Source: Asparagopsis taxiformis
Taxonomy: Eukaryota; Rhodophyta; Florideophyceae; Bonnemaisoniales; Bonnemaisoniaceae
Assembly (NCBI GenBank): GCA_030407315.1
Contig: JALQPE010002822.1
Coordinates: 1 to 64,000, forward strand
Direction of reading: 5' to 3'
DNA: 64,000 bases
The notes below the pieces were generated by a model. It was not told the DNA's origin. It searched no databases and saw only the letters and a program-made list of their open reading frames with translations. Made by a program: the position numbers and the translations under genes. Below, one piece after another: positions 53,704 through 64,000 of the stretch (position 1 is the stretch's first letter; each line of letters begins with the position of its first letter).

Positions 53704-54790
53704 ATTTCAAGATTCGAACCATAGCCCAATTCTGCACATCTCCGGCGGAATCAGAGACTTGCATATCGCTATTGCTACGTCATGTTCAAAGTGAGGCACA
53801 TGTTCCGCACGCCGGCGCTGCTTCGCACGATGATCGATCGACCCGTCTTGACTTTGTTCAGTAGTTGGAGACGGACTCGGATCAGACTTTACAGGCGGTA
53901 GCGATAGGCGTCGCTTATGCCGAAAAGGGCGTCCCTGCTCGTCGCGCTTCACAGCCCGACCCGCTGGCAAACTCGGTGCTCGTTGCACTGGCTGTTTCTC
54001 GAGTAAATTGCGCAAGGCTCGAAGTAGAAGTGGATGACTTCGCTGTGCATGGTTGAACAACGCGCTTGTACCACCAGCAGCCGTCTCTCTAGACCTCGCC
54101 ACAAAGCCCCGTATGCGACAAATTTTGGCCGCCTTGCCTTCTTCCCCTTCGCCAGATATTCTTGCCGGATACTCGCAGCAGCGGACGGGGAAATGGGATC
54201 TGGGATACAAATGGTACAGCGGACAAACGAGAGAGTGGGTGAACGGGTGAAGAAGGGGGTGAAAAACGCCATGGCAGGGCCCGATGCGACGGTAGACGCG
54301 GATTGGAGCGCCTTGAAACGACTGTGCAGATGGGTCAAATGTGCGGCTGTGTCATCGGTGCGGCGAGAAAGGAGGGCATCGGATGGGGTGTCTGGGAGGT
54401 CGGAGGGTAGGGGCACGGCAGAAGAGGGGATGGAAGGCACGATGGGGAGTGCAACAGCATCTGGAGCAGGTGGTGCCGTTGTGGGCGGCGCAAATGTGTC
54501 GGGCGACGCATCGGATATAATCTGTGGCGCTGCAACGATGGGCGTAGCGACGGACGCGGAACGGATGTCTGCTCGGGCGGCGCGGTTGCGGACGGGGCGG
54601 CTGTGGGTAAATTGGTTGGCGAAAGAGATGGCGCAGTGTCGGTTGCCGTTGGGTCTGCTACCGGCACGCGCGCTGTTGATGGTGAAGTTGGCATCGCGTG
54701 TGCGAAGCGTAACGGTAGTTGAAGATGCGTGGAGTGTACCACAGTTTTCGCCGAGTGTCTGATGTTGTTAGCGCGCCGAGTGTAGTACAT
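53704..54790 (-). pseudogene. truncated hAT transposase, array copy 3 (shorter)
   Basis: ATG at 54790. It matches the other truncated copies down to the segment KSLIPPEM, then joins the flank of the Pro/Thr-rich gene at about 53704 because about 1.64 kb is deleted. GAT is shared at the two break points (CGACAGAT and GCCGATTTC in unit 2). The 100 bases left of the junction are unusually divergent. Confidence 0.7.
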
Positions 54791-55414
54791 TTTCTGTTGT
54801 TGTCGAGTTTATCGCTCGGTGCGGATCTCGTTCAGATTTCTGATCTCATTTCCCAATTTTGATCCAATAGCGAAAATATATGTAGTTGCAAATTTTTCAA
54901 AAGAATTGGTGCATATCTAATTCAATTTGTTCAGGACGTTAGATCCTTGCAGAGCTACAGCTTGCGCAAAGAAATGTACCTCGGGCTAGAATTGAAGGTC
55001 GATTGCGACAGTGTGCCGCCATGCTGCATGAGTTACTTTGATGTCACTATCTATCTAGCTAGCTATAAACTAAAGGTACGACGAAAAAACAAACGATGTG
55101 AAAGAAAGAAAAAAACATGCATCTATTTAAACGTTTGTCATCCGAACAATCAATCACATAGTAAACTGGGAGGGTTCAGAATTCTGCGATGGATAACATA
55201 ATTTTTCTCACAGCGAATAAACCAGACAAAAAGACTATCGCTCTTCGTACCACGCGACACCAACTACATGCTGTAGATTATTCTTGAGTCGAGCATCTCT
55301 GTGTGTGGATTCGGACAGATCCATCGAAGGCAAAAAGGGAGTAGGTAAGCGAGATAGAATAGCCAAAAGTACGGCAATATCATTCAAAAAATACTTTTCT
55401 ACCCCCTGTCATCT
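54791..55414. other. array spacer, unit 3/4
   Basis: Copy of 46644-47268 with a few single-base differences. No gene. Confidence 0.6.
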
Positions 55415-56356
55415 TCAGCCCATTGTCGGAGCATCAGTAATCATGGCGTCCGGATCGTCCATCGAACCATCTGTAGTCGTAGGACTTGTAGGACCCATCA
55501 TGGCAGGTGTGGTGGCCGACATAACCGTGGTGGTCACTGGCATCGCGGTTACGGATGGAGGCCTAGTAATGGCAGGAAGCACAGGAGCAAGAATGGAGGA
55601 GGTGGAGGAGGACGAGCAGGCATTGGGGAGCTTGCGCCTTGTTAGAACCAGGCGATGCCGCGCCTGGGAAAAGAGGACTACCGGGAGGACGGGGAGGAGG
55701 TGTTACCGGTAAAATAACAACCACCTCCGTTCCATCGAAAGAACCAGCTGTTGGAGGAGCAAAGGTGGGCAGATTGAGGATATTGAAAGTGGTTGTTGAC
55801 TCGTTCTGTGCGGCGGTTGTGATTGATGCTGTTGTGAAAACGGGGACAGAGACTGCCACTGGAACGGTAGGAATAGCGCCAAACGGGGGTGGAATGTTCA
55901 CTGGTACCGGGGCTGGAGCTGGAGCAGGAACAGGAGCTGCGACCGTTGTGGCAATCGGCCCGACTACAATCGGACTGCCAGGAAGAGTTGTCAACGGAAA
56001 CAAGGTCGGTCCAGTTCCGAAAACAGGCGGTATGGTAGGAACTCCGGGAGTGGGAGGTCCGGGATTGGATGGGGGTAAAGCAATGACAGGACCTACGGTC
56101 GGCGGGATACCAGGAAGCGTGGTTATAGGGAAAAGCGTCGGTGCTGTACCGAAAACAGGCGGAGGGCCAGTTGATGTTTGGCGCACGCTAGTTGGGAGCG
56201 AATTCGGAGAGTTTGCGGAAGCACTATGACGGATAGACGCGGGAGTAACATCTTGATATTTCGGGCCTATGGGCTGAGGAACAATGACGGCATTGGTCTC
56301 TAGGAAGAGCAACAGCGATATCAAGATAAAGAGAGGGAAGCAGGAAAAATGGCCAT
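55415..56356 (-). pseudogene. secreted Pro/Thr-rich protein, copy 4
   Basis: ATG at 56356. One base is missing in an A run near 56340, which frameshifts the signal peptide, and single bases are missing near 55590 and 55640; the body between is open and matches copy 2. It shares VPQP and LETNAV variants with copy 3, so copies 3 and 4 are closest relatives. Confidence 0.68.
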
Positions 56357-56468
56357 TGAAGATGGTCGGCGCAAAGCGCTTCACGCGAAGAAAATGCGAG
56401 ATGGAACTGCGAGAGGCTAGCTAGTCCTCTTGGATGAGGTTTGCGCCTGATGGAGCGCGGAGGGGGTT

Positions 56469-56476
56469 CTTTTATA
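56469..56476 (-). promoter_or_regulatory. TATA box, copy 4
   Basis: TATAAAAG on the minus strand, 113 bases before ATG 56356. Confidence 0.55.
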
Positions 56477-56477
56477 G

Positions 56478-58005
56478 GTAGAGGTGTTATGCAGTTTGGT
56501 ATTATTCGTAAAGGAAAGGTGTGACGACGTCTCAGAAATAATCAATGAGGGTTGAAGGATTATTTCGATCTTCATTGCGTATAAGGCGTTGTAGGACTTG
56601 CAATGAATCATGAATATTGTAAATGAGAATAACGTGGAACACTCGGACAAGATGTATGTTGTCGCTCTCTGTGCACAGCGAAATAAGCACTGCCTTAAGC
56701 GACCACAAGTACAAGAAGAAATAAAGTGTAAGATGGACATGAAGCACCGGATAGTGTGCGAGTAGAGAACGCGAGAGGCGGGCTCGAGTCGGGGGGTTTT
56801 CATTATGAAATAATTTCAAATTGGGGCGCATGTAGTGATCTCCATTGAAATATGCGAAGGGCATATGTGGTGTGAAGGAGGAAACTCACTGCTGGACGAT
56901 ATTGGTTAGGTTTGTCGACAGCGGCTAGATGGTGATTGTATATCAATGATAAACCGACAGATATAATACCCGTAACTGTCGAAATGTTGCGGACTTCTCT
57001 TAATGTAATATTATTCTAACGTGATGTTACTGTAAATTAGTGGTCTGTAATTCACAAGCCCCGCACGCCAGAGCTGGCTCCGGCGGCGTCGAGTCGCTCG
57101 ATACGTAGTTACATAGGATCCGCTCTAGCCCTGCCTGTCGGTCTTGGAAGGCAGAAGAGGGAATTGAGAAAAAACGCGGTCTAGCAACGAAAGGCTAGCT
57201 CGCTGTTGCTCCCACCCCACTTTGTCCCACGTGGGAAGCAACAGCTGACCCAACAGGTCTGTTGACATACGTTGTTGTCAGTCCGTCCTCTCGTTAACAA
57301 AAGCCGTGCACACCGTCAGTAACCGAGTTACAGCTGGTGCGTCGTGGTAATGAAGGTGAGATAGTCTGCGCGTTCAATACAATCCGGGCAAGTGGCGGCA
57401 GCGGAAGAGGGAATGATCTGCAGTGAAACATATACGCTGCGCTCTCGAGACTCGAATACAGTACTGAAACGTCACGCCAACGCGACATTGGGAGTTGTGA
57501 CAGCGGGCCAGAGATGAAGCACTGCGCCGCGCTTTGCGTCACGTCCGGTCACCCGTCGAGTATCAATCCGCCGATCGATCGGCGTCTGCTTTATATGCAG
57601 CCCCTCGTTCCGGCAATGACGCCATTCTAATCAGCCCAACCGCCCGCTTCATGGCTGACTGTCCGTGCGTTATGATCATATCCGTTACGTGCTGCCTGAT
57701 GCAATTCTATTCTTCGACATAATCAACTGCCCTTCATATAGTATGCCAAGTCGTTAACCAATGTTATATGTCTGTATCGGCGACCCGTTGCTGCACAGAA
57801 CAGCATGCCTGCGATGCTTTCGAGCACCCTTTGCGTATTTGCGGATCCCTTTGGTCTGCCTCAGCACTTCACATAACCGCAATATATTTCCACCCGTAGA
57901 TTCCCCCTCGCCGTTCTGATGCAGACGACGATTTTGAAGGTGCATCAGTATATGACACCCTAGCACGCACGCCATTGCGTTGATTATACGCCCTTACATG
58001 TATCA
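56478..58005. other. array flank, unit 4
   Basis: Copy of 43434-44974 with a few single-base losses. No gene. Confidence 0.55.
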
Positions 58006-59485
58006 CTATAGTGGTGCATGTGCATCGGTCGCCGTAGCAAGTCTCGCAAATTCCGCACAACAACTCGCTAGATGCTGTACGACGTGCCTGATTGAAGAAG
58101 CGCTGCTATGCACCATTGCGTCATGCACGCCATGCAACGGCGAATCTTCGGTCGCTTCCATGCCAAAGATGCGCGCTCGACCACGCGCTATGAGCGCCCA
58201 ATCGCACGGATGATACCATGCGTGGACGGTGCACAGACACGATCGAAGTGATGAAGTTTGTGGGAGGATCGACTCGTGCCAAGAGTTGCATGGTGCCAGG
58301 GCCATTCATCGTGGATCATCGACTGCAAACTCACTAAATTAATTACAGCTTCTACAGTGTATCGTGGTACATGAACAAATTTACCGCAACGGCGTCGACG
58401 CTGTTGAACAGTAAAGGAACCTCATTTATTCTACAAGTGCGCATTGATGCGAGGACGGACGGTGTTTCCCGCCAGACATCCAGCGTCAGCGAAACTGCAG
58501 ATGCAGACGATATCAGCGATCGCACTGTTGTCGTCACTTCCGCCCGCAGCTGCGGAAGAATATCACAAGTAAGCTGCTCTTTCGAGGCGGTGCCGATTTC
58601 AAGATTCGAACCATAGCCCAATTCTGCAACATCTCCGGCGGAATCAGAGACTTGCATATCGCTATTGCTACGTCATGTTCAAAGTGAGGCACATGTTCCA
58701 CCCGGCGCCGCTTCACACGATGATGATCAGACCCGTCTTGACTTTGTTCAGTAGCTGGAGACGGACTCGGATCAGACTTCACAGGCGGTAGCGATAGGCG
58801 TCGCTTATGCCGAAAAGGGCGTCCCTGCTCGTCGCGCTTCACAGCCCGACCCGCTGGTAAACTTGGTGCTCGTTGCACTGGCTGTTTCTCGAGTAAATTG
58901 CGCAAGGCTCGAAGCAGAAGTGGATGACTTCGCTGTGCATGGTTGAACAACGCGCTTGTACCTCCAGCAGCCGTCTCTCTAGACCTCGCCACAAAGCCCC
59001 GTATGCGACAAATTTTAGCTGCCTTGCCTTCTTCCCCTTCGCCAGATAATTCTTGCCGGATACTCGCAGCAGCGGACGGGGAAATGGGATCTGGGATACA
59101 AATGGTACAGCGGACAAACGAGAGAGTGGGTGAACGGGTGAAGAAGGGGGTGAAAAACGCCATGGCAGGCCCGATGCGACGGGTAGACGCGGATTGGAGC
59201 GCCTTGAAACGACTGTGCAGATGGGTCAAATGTGCGACTGTGTCATCGGTGCGGCGAGAAAGGAGGGCATCGGATGGGGTGTCTGGGAGGTCGGAGGGTA
59301 GGGGCACGGCAGAAGAGGGGATGGAAGGCACGATGGGGAGTGTAACAGCATCTGGAGCAGGTGGTGCCGTTGTGGGTGCAGAAGAGAAATTCGCTCGGGC
59401 GACGCAGTGGCTGACAGGGCGGCCGAGGGTAGATAGGTTAGTGATAGAGATGGCGCAGTGTCGGTTGCCGTTGGTGGTGTAATAG
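58006..59485 (-). pseudogene. truncated hAT transposase, rightmost and most diverged copy
   Basis: The same N-terminal region as the other truncated copies with its own substitutions (for example near 58714, 58860 and 59015), and with the Pro-rich 5' part diverged and about 100 bases shorter after 59380. It stops aligning by about 59530, which marks the right border of the array. Confidence 0.75.
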
Positions 59486-59529
59486 GCATCGCGCTACGAA
59501 ATCCGTGTGTGCGAGGAGTCAAGGTAGTC

Positions 59530-60086
59530 GCCCGCGCCTAATGAAAACCTCTGACCTCGAGGAGCGAACCACACTTCTGGTGATCTCGAACTTATCGCTT
59601 TGCATTGGTCTCTTTCGGATTCGTGATCTAATCTATGAATTTTGATGCAATACCCAAAACGTTTTTCAACGTGAATTTTCGAAAAGAGTGACTCGATTAT
59701 GGTTGAGTCTTGATCTCCGTCCCGTATCGCACTCTGGTGCATCCACCAGAATGTCAAGCCTCGCCTGGTGCAAGCACCACATCCCAATACCAAAGCGTTC
59801 GCGCTCAACTCGTCCACAAATTTGCCATGCAAGCGTATCAAAACCGCCCTCAACAGTGCAATTTTCTCGCAGATCTCTGGTTCATCTCTTTTTGTTATCC
59901 CTTCCCCTCCCAGTGCTCGCGGAATCTGGCCTTGTCACCACGAAAACACGCAAACACACTTCTCTTTCACTGAAAGCCTCGATAATAACCCCACAGTCAT
60001 GGTATGTATCGTCACGATCTTCCACCCTTCTCGTTTGCGACCTGTCACGGGGAATTATTGCAACAGTATCACAACGCCCCATTTCT
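59530..60086. other. intergenic, possible upstream exon
   Basis: No firm gene. A plus-strand frame is open from 59688 into the small gene at 60087, but its upstream part is low in recognisable content. ATG followed by GTATGT at 59999-60007 and an ACAG at 60063-60067 could be splice sites of a 5' exon. Confidence 0.35.
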
Positions 60087-60380
60087 ATGTCTGATACTTC
60101 AGATCCTTTCAACACAGCATATGAAATGGTACGCGATAGAGTCGAGGAGGGAGCTTCGATCTTTATCAAAGAATCTTCCTTTGGAAACGCCATTCTCGAC
60201 TTCCGATTCCAATCTGAAACGGAGATGCCGGATGGGACAAAAGTCATCAGAATCGGTCTTGGTCGCTCACTTGCTCAACCAAACTCTGCTTTGCTTTGTA
60301 TCGTCACCGCTCCAGGCGATACATGGCCTAACAACAGCGCTGTCGCTAAAGATGTAATTGCCAGTCTTCACACACTTTGA
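60087..60380 (+). CDS. small conserved-looking protein (97 aa), unknown
   Basis: ATG at 60087 opens 97 codons: MSDTSDPFNTAYEMVRDRVE, then a region with alternating hydrophobic residues (FGNAILDFRFQSETEMPDGT, KVIRIGLGRSLAQP, LLCIVTAPG) that suggests a small beta-rich domain, and a C-terminal helix (AVAKDVIASLHTL). I recognise no family. ATG 60087 is chosen over upstream in-frame ATGs because protein-like composition begins there. No signal peptide. Confidence rests on composition only. Confidence 0.5.
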   Translation: MSDTSDPFNTAYEMVRDRVEEGASIFIKESSFGNAILDFRFQSETEMPDGTKVIRIGLGRSLAQPNSALLCIVTAPGDTWPNNSAVAKDVIASLHTL

Positions 60381-60680
60381 TGCGTTTGCCGCTTGTACTC
60401 TAGAATGATTGTAATCTCGATCAGGGCTCAATCTACACTGTAAGAGATGTAAGTCGGCTGGTAATTCGAGTTAATAGGAATGTCTCGTACCAAGATATAC
60501 TTAGCGTATTAAAGGGGTTAGTCAGATATTTTGCGAAAACCTGTTTGTTGTAAGGATGATCTGTGAAACGAATGTGTATACGGGATAGCTGAGTGGTAGT
60601 TGTTTTCCTTGAATGATCGATGATGCCTCCGATCCCCCAAGACCGGAGTTGACCATACCTTTTTGTACCCACCATAGAAT
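60381..60680. other. intergenic, no gene seen
   Basis: Contains an isolated A-box-like TAGCTGAGTGG at about 60587 without a good B box. Nothing else. Confidence 0.5.
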
Positions 60681-61204
60681 TGTAGTTCGGTGACTAACTA
60701 ATTCTAGAAAATACTAATCAAATAAAATTATGTCATCAAAATAAATCTAACGTGATGCCTTCATGACATCAATCGATGACATAGCCAACTATGTTAGGTT
60801 CCGATAGGTTGAAATGATAAACTTACTTTTTGAATGAAATTTTGAGGTTCACTAAGCGGCGCTTATTTCGGCTCAACTTAGGATTGTTACTGGGTTGTTG
60901 ATCTGCCCGAACTCTTCCAGCAGCCATTCCAGTACCTCCTTTATAGAATTCTAGATAAGCCCGTAGACTACTAAAATCACTACACTAGCCTAGCGATAGT
61001 AATTTCATGGTCTCGTAGAGTAAGGTGCAAATTTAGCTTCTATTCGCACCTTACGATCGAGACTACTATAGCTAGTGTAATGTAAACTATTATGGAACCT
61101 AGTCATTCAAATAAGGGGTGTAATTGTGTAGTGTAAACTATCCTAGCGTATTGTAAATTCCATAATGGAACGGATCCGACTGGATCGTCCAGATGGACGT
61201 TACA
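60681..61204 (-). repeat. probable 3' LTR of the second chromovirus
   Basis: The inner edge is well supported: on the minus strand a purine tract AAAAGGGGAAGAG (61218-61206) is followed by TGTAACGTCC from 61204. The outer edge is a guess at 60681, where the minus strand ends ...CTACA, complementing the TGTA start. The other LTR is outside the window. A long hairpin lies inside at about 61010-61065. Confidence 0.5.
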
Positions 61205-61224
61205 ACTCTTCCCCTTTTAGATCC

Positions 61225-64000
61225 TTATCCGTCCTCGAAAAGGTTCTTGAAATACTCCTCGATGATTTCCTGCTGATCGTAGACTTCTTGTTTGTTAACC
61301 CATGTGTTCTCGATTGGACTTGAGTCTCGAAAACTCACCAAAAACTGTACTTCGGAGTTTCGGATCCGATGTGCAAGTATCTTCTCTATGGCGGCTTTCT
61401 TCTCACGAGAAATTGCAAAACGTGTATCTGCAGAAGCCTCACGTATGGAATAATCTTCACGGAACTTCTTCAGAAGCGAAAATGTTGAAAGTAGGATGAA
61501 TATGCTTATATTCACTGGGAAGCTCTAGACGATACGCACGTACTGATGCTAACTTCTCGGTGATTGTAAAAGGGCCGATGTATTTCGGTGAGAACTTCTT
61601 GGTTCTTCCTCGTCGGAGGGGAAGATTTCGTGTTGAGAGCATCACGAGATCGCCCACTTCAAATTGAATATCTTCTCGATTTTGGTTCACATGATCAGAT
61701 GTGGTAATGTTGGCTTGGCGAATAGATTCTTGAGCAAGACGATTTGCTTCTTGAATTTCTTCAATGAATTTGTTTGTAGCAATATTCGACGACTCTGAGA
61801 AATCGGAATGTAGAATATCGGAAATGGAAAAGGGATGCTGACCGTAGTCAAGATAGAAAGGCGATTGCTTAGTAGCTTCATTGACGTAATTGTTGTATGC
61901 GAATTCAAGACCTGGAAGGTGTTTATCCCAGTCTTTTTGGGTATAAGAAACGAAGCAACGAAGCATCTCCTCGATTGTTCGAAATGCTCGTTCTGATTGT
62001 CCGTCTGTTTGAGGATGGAAAGCTGTTGAAAGATTTAACTTTACCTTCAACAGTTTCATAAGCTCCTTCCAAAATGATCCAGTAAATCTGCTATCTCGGT
62101 CGGAAATGGTTTTGCGAGGTAATCCATGATGTCTGTACACCTCTTTGTAGAACTCATCAGCAGTATCCTTGGCCGTATGATTTGGTTCCAATGGAATAAA
62201 GTGTGCTCTTTTGGATAGTTTATCCACGATTACTAGTATGGCACTTTTATTGTTAGCAGTTTTGGGAAGTTCAAATATGAAATCCATAGAAATTTCTTCC
62301 CATCTTTTAGTAGGTGGTGGAAACGGTCTAATAGTTCCCAACTGTTTTTGATTTGAGCTCTTGGCTTCTTGACACTTCTTGCATGTTCTAATGTATTCAT
62401 GTATTTCCTTATTCATTCTTGGCCAGTAGAAGAATTTTCGAATTCTCTTAAGTGTCTTCTTAAATCCTCTATGCGCCCCAATTAAGGATTCATGATTATC
62501 ATGGAGCACGGTCATCGTCGTGTTCCCATCTGGTATACATAATCTATTCTCAAAGTAGAGTCTTTTTCCAACTTTCTTGTATGGATCGGTGGTTTTAATA
62601 TAGACTTCTTTGAAGTTTTCATCACGTAGATATTCTTGTTCGGGTTTATCTAACGTCTCTTTTCTTACGTGAATAGTAGTTACGTTCATGAGTTTACAGA
62701 TAATATCTGTAGACTTTCGGTATACTTCTTTGTACTGTCTAGATAAGGCATCCGCGACAATATTAGACTTCCCTTTGATATATTCTATCTCGTAATCGAA
62801 CTCTTGCATGAACTCTACCCACCTTGCCTGTTTGCGGGATAGAGATTTTTGTGTATCTAGGTATTTCAAGGGATGATGATCAGTCTTTATCTTGAATTTT
62901 GAGCCATGTAAATATGGTCTCCATGTTTGTAATTCATGTATTATCGCTAGTAGCTCTCTTTCATGAGTACTATAGTTCTGTTCTGCAGGATTAAGCTTTC
63001 TAGAAGCATACGCTACCGGACGAGTCCCTAATTTATCTGTTTGTGTAAGGACTGCGCCTACTCCAGTCTGAGAAGCGTCTGCAGTTAATTCGTATGGTAG
63101 GTTTGGATCTGCGCATCGTAATACCGGTGCGTTGGTGAGCAATTGCTTCAGAATATCAAAAGATCTTTGATCCTCTTCAGTCCATTTGTATCCTCTATCT
63201 TTTCTGGTTATATTAGTAAGAGGCGTTGCCACTGTAGCAAAATCCTTTACGAATCTTCTGTAGTAGTTACAAAGTCCAAGAAAGCTTTGAACTTGAGTTA
63301 CGTTCTCTGGTATTTCCCAATTTTTTATGGCTTCAATTTTCTTTAAATTTACTTGAATGCCATTTTTGCTTATAATATGCCCTAAGTATTCAATCTCTTG
63401 TTTAAAGAAATCGTACTTGGACTTCTTTCCATACAGCTTATGTTTTCGTAAAAGTTCTAGAACTTTTGTAAGATGTTCCCAATGTTCTTCCTTAGTCTTG
63501 CTGTATATCAAGATATCATCTAGATATACTAGAACCAACTCATCAATGTATGGTCTCAGCACATTATTCATTAACGTTTGGAAACATCCTGGTGCTCCTG
63601 TTAAACCAAATGGAGTCACTAAGTACTCAAATTGTCCATACCTGGTTCTGAAAGCTGTTTTTTCAATATCAGAGTCCTGACCCTTATTTGGTGGTATCCA
63701 GATCTTAAGTCTATAGACGAAAAATAGTTCGCTTCTCCGACCTGATCCCACACTTCATCAATTCTAGGTAATGGTACTTGGTTCTTGATTGTTTGTTTAT
63801 TTAATGCTCGGTAGTCCATACACATGCGCAGACCACCATCTTTTTTTGGTGTAAATAGTACTGGGCTTCCCCATGGACTTATACTTGGTCTGATGAATCC
63901 ATGGTCTAAAGCTCCTTCAATCTCTTTCTTCATTTCTTCGAGCTCCTTTCTCGATAGTTTGTATATTGGTCCCATTTTGGGTTTCGCGTCTTTTTCTAGG
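61225..64000 (-). mobile_element. second Ty3/gypsy chromovirus pol, runs off the right edge
   Basis: Minus-strand Pol, complete from the RT fingers to the stop at 61225. [37 protein letters not shown], then the catalytic YLDDILIYS (about 63500-63526). RNase H: ELTADASQTGVGAVL and IKTDHHPLKYL. Integrase: HHCC zinc site (HESLIGAHRG ... CKKCQEAK), SMDFIFELP (Asp), ISDRDSRFTGSF (Asp) and PQTDGQSERAF (Glu). A chromodomain follows (IEKILAHRIR, FLVSF, TWVNKQEV) near 61290-61440. Two breaks, near 63690 and 61500 (inside a T run), each close with one added base. It is AT-richer than element 1, lacks its hairpins and belongs to another lineage. Gag and protease lie beyond 64000. Confidence 0.92.

Larger units (their letters stand above)
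40484..59485 (-). repeat. tandem array: secreted Pro/Thr-rich gene alternating with truncated hAT copies
   Basis: Four units of [hAT 5' part - spacer - Pro/Thr-rich gene - about 1.6 kb flank - hAT remnant]. Landmarks in the first two units are exactly 4,901 bp apart (43312/48213, 44493/49394, 46643/51544). The third unit starts about 4,888 bp later but lacks about 1.64 kb of flank. The fourth follows about 3,255 bp after it. Units 1 and 2 look identical over most of the flank, so the duplication is recent. The last hAT copy (58.0-59.5 kb) is the most diverged, suggesting it is the old right border. Confidence 0.88.

Noticed and set aside
60575..60660. Possible tRNA from the A-box-like TAGCTGAGTGG
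   Set aside because: The B box position reads CTCCGATCCCC, and no clover-leaf arms form.

Overview
The window is nuclear DNA of a eukaryote. It has spliceosomal introns (GT-AG, 82 and 99 bases), TATA boxes about 60-115 bases upstream of start codons, and four classes of eukaryotic transposon; nothing looks prokaryotic. Host genes are sparse and intron-poor. A haloperoxidase-family protein beside an intron-poor GH1 glucosidase and secreted Pro/Thr-rich proteins would fit a marine alga, perhaps a florideophyte red alga, but this is inference and the sequence alone does not settle it.

Layout. 1-1.6 kb: end of an unidentified coiled-coil gene (minus strand) and a cluster of inverted CAGACAGTA motifs. 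1.66-17.7 kb: a 13.3-kb Ty3/gypsy chromovirus (element 1, LTRs 1697-2357 and 14323-14981) inserted, with a 5-bp target duplication AGATC, into the gag gene of a truncated inverted relative (element 2). Element 1 has gag, protease, RT, RNase H, integrase and chromodomain. It then carries about 5 kb of extra DNA holding a long gene on the opposite strand, and its whole length is dense in small perfect hairpins. 18.4-19.1 kb: diverged tandem repeats. 19.9-24.2 kb: a MULE transposon with TIRs of about 590 bp. 24.2-27.1 kb: a piggyBac-type transposon with 17-bp TIRs, palindromic subterminal repeats and a tRNA-like sequence.

28.2-37.6 kb is the main host-gene island: a vanadium-haloperoxidase homologue lacking the vanadate-ligand histidine, a membrane-anchored trypsin-like protease, a small two-exon zinc-finger gene and an intronless GH1 beta-glucosidase. 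37.8-40.6 kb is a nearly full-length hAT transposase. 40.5-59.5 kb is a tandem array (period 4,901 bp between the first two copies) in which a secreted Pro/Thr-rich protein gene alternates with truncated hAT copies; the first protein copy carries an expanded 27-bp coding minisatellite. 60.1-60.4 kb holds a small unknown gene. From 61.2 kb to the right edge runs the pol gene of a second, AT-richer chromovirus on the minus strand, cut by the window end.

Most ORF breaks that I worked through (trypsin, piggyBac, second chromovirus, left gene) close if one missing base is restored, and differences between array copies are mainly single-base losses. Many apparent frameshifts may therefore be base-calling or assembly errors rather than decay; the hAT break at about 40484, an extra base, is an exception.
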